From Victivallales bacterium (lineage in GTDB: Bacteria; Verrucomicrobiota; Lentisphaeria; Victivallales; JAADHT01), in the NCBI GenBank assembly GCA_016930955.1, contig JAFGFR010000272.1, forward strand, positions 1 to 13,750: a DNA stretch of 13,750 nucleotides. Reading direction: 5' to 3'. Positions 13,039-13,750 of this stretch are shown here, piece after piece. Within the stretch, counting starts at the first letter, position 1. Each line of letters opens with the position of its first letter. Made by a program: the position numbers and the translations under genes. The notes beneath the pieces were generated by a model. That model did no database searches, had not been told where the DNA came from, and saw only the letters and a list, made by a program, of their open reading frames with translations.

Positions 13039-13650
13039 ATGGGAAGCGAACCTCAAGACAGGATAAGGCTGGTGGTGGGCCTGGGGAACCCAGGCGAGGC
13101 ATATGTCTCGACCAGGCACAACGCTGGCTTCATGGTGCTGGAGAGGGTTTTGAAGAGGCTCAGGGGCAAGTTTGTGAGGAGCCTGAGATATGGCTCGGAC
13201 TTGTGGGAAGGCAACTGCAAAGGTTCGAGGCTTTTGCTGGCGAGGCCGCTGACATACATGAATCTCAGCGGTGGTGCGGTATCGAGGATTGCGTCCGGTG
13301 CGGGGCTGGCTCCACGGGAGGTGTTGGTGGTTTATGATGACATGGACCTCCCATTGGGCAGGATAAGGATAAGAAAGGATGGAGGAGCCGGGGGGCATAG
13401 AGGGGTCGAGTCGGTAATTGCCGGACTTGGCTCTGCGGATTTCGCAAGGGTTCGTGTGGGTATAGGCAGAGGTGAATGCCCCGATCATTCCGCACATGTC
13501 CTTGCCGGCTTCGCTGATGAGAAAGACAAGGAGGTTTTTGTGCAGGTGCTTGAGACGGCTGCCGATGCCGTCAAGCTGGCACTTTACCGTGGGCTGGATG
13601 TCGCCATGAACGAATATAACGGCATGCGCCATGATGGAAAGAGAGATTAG
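13039..13650 (+). CDS. pth: Peptidyl-tRNA hydrolase
   Basis: Pth recycles peptidyl-tRNAs released prematurely from ribosomes by cutting the ester bond. The 203-residue length is typical. Family features: VVGLGNPGEAYVSTRHNAGF with the catalytic His, RPLTYMNLSGGAV, VVYDDMDLPLGRIRIR with the key Asp, GGAGGHRGVESVI, FARVRVGIGRG and the C-terminal NEYNG. All expected active-site residues are visible. ATG 13039 has only a short AGG upstream; translation may be partly coupled to rplY. The stop overlaps a strong AGGAGG (13649-13654) that should serve a following gene, where rpsF is often found. Confidence 0.95.
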   Translation: MGSEPQDRIRLVVGLGNPGEAYVSTRHNAGFMVLERVLKRLRGKFVRSLRYGSDLWEGNCKGSRLLLARPLTYMNLSGGAVSRIASGAGLAPREVLVVYDDMDLPLGRIRIRKDGGAGGHRGVESVIAGLGSADFARVRVGIGRGECPDHSAHVLAGFADEKDKEVFVQVLETAADAVKLALYRGLDVAMNEYNGMRHDGKRD

Positions 13651-13654
13651 GAGG
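13649..13654 (+). promoter_or_regulatory. Strong Shine-Dalgarno site for an unseen downstream gene
   Basis: AGGAGG overlaps the pth TAG stop. The only suitably placed starts are TTG at 13663 (8 nt) and GTG at 13667, the latter stopping after 18 codons. The expected coding start is therefore not visible, probably because the putative intron at 13667 separates it from this site. Confidence 0.5.
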
Positions 13655-13666
13655 AAAAGATTTTGA

Positions 13667-13750
13667 GTGCGCCAAGCAAAGCTTGCAATTGCTTTCCGGT
13701 TAAAGTCCGGCATAGACAAAGCCTAACCAGCAGTCTATCACCGAGTCTTG
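13667..13750 (+). mobile_element. Probable 5' end of a group II intron (domain I start), truncated by the window edge
   Basis: The sequence starting GTGCGCC matches the group II intron 5' splice-site consensus GUGYG, and the run that follows looks like the start of domain I. It holds consecutive short helices: AAGCAA/TTGCTT (13674-13679/13689-13694), CCGG/CCGG around a 7-nt loop (13696-13699/13707-13710) and ATAGAC/GTCTAT (13712-13717/13733-13738), then CACCGAGTCTTG. The wording resembles bacterial group IIB introns I know of, from memory and not from a search. The maturase/reverse transcriptase and 3' end would lie to the right. The 5' exon ends AGATTTTGA. Confidence 0.55.

Noticed and set aside
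13015..13719. 234-residue minus-strand ORF
   Set aside because: Antisense to pth, whose motifs are complete; the product has no family features.
13663..13750. TTG-initiated open frame after pth as the next gene
   Set aside because: The 29 visible residues are Ser/Cys-rich and unlike any ribosomal protein, and the same bases fit a group II intron start better.

Overview
The window is an approximately 57% GC bacterial chromosome segment. Secretin-repeat and Sel1 proteins, a PVC-type zinc ribbon, a beta-propeller with the 'WPRFRGP' entry motif, the Ctc-type L25 gene beside prs and pth, and a PRPP synthase with the DDMTTTAGT variant together suggest a member of the PVC superphylum. Lentisphaerota, Kiritimatiellota or Verrucomicrobiota are all possible. 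This placement is inferred from gene style, not from a phylogenetic marker.

Layout. (1) Positions 1-2687, minus strand: purA, then a short exported secretin-like protein, then a signal-peptide protein running off the left edge; this looks like one transcription unit. (2) 2700-3260: tRNA-Val(GAC) with its own promoter, and a 54-residue zinc-ribbon ORF. (3) 3255-4470, minus: a membrane protein with one Sel1 repeat that looks damaged by two one-base deletions, then an exported protein of unknown function. (4) 4512-5536: two direct copies of a ~169-bp dispersed repeat flank an AT-rich ParE-type toxin-antitoxin operon; a remnant of a REP-associated (HUH/Y1) transposase motif abuts one copy. (5) 5753-9776, minus: an operon of a receiver-histidine kinase hybrid and a 912-residue fusion of a WbuB/WcaI-like glycosyltransferase, one membrane helix and a PQQ-type beta-propeller. 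It is driven by a near-consensus sigma-70 promoter whose predicted start lies on the kinase ATG, which implies a leaderless mRNA. (6) 9970-10998, plus: a divergent SGNH hydrolase with a GxDLY N-domain. A 7-6-7 dyad sits in the divergent intergenic region. (7) 10999-11360: a non-coding stretch with overlapping inverted repeats that cannot all pair at once. (8) 11361-13650, plus: prs, rplY (Ctc), pth. (9) 13667-13750: sequence with the features of the 5' end of a group II intron, beginning just after the Shine-Dalgarno (SD) site that follows pth.

The housekeeping parts (purA, tRNA, prs-rplY-pth) are ordinary. The most unusual parts are the kinase/glycosyltransferase-propeller operon with its leaderless promoter, the repeat-flanked toxin-antitoxin island with the transposase relic, and the probable group II intron at the right edge.
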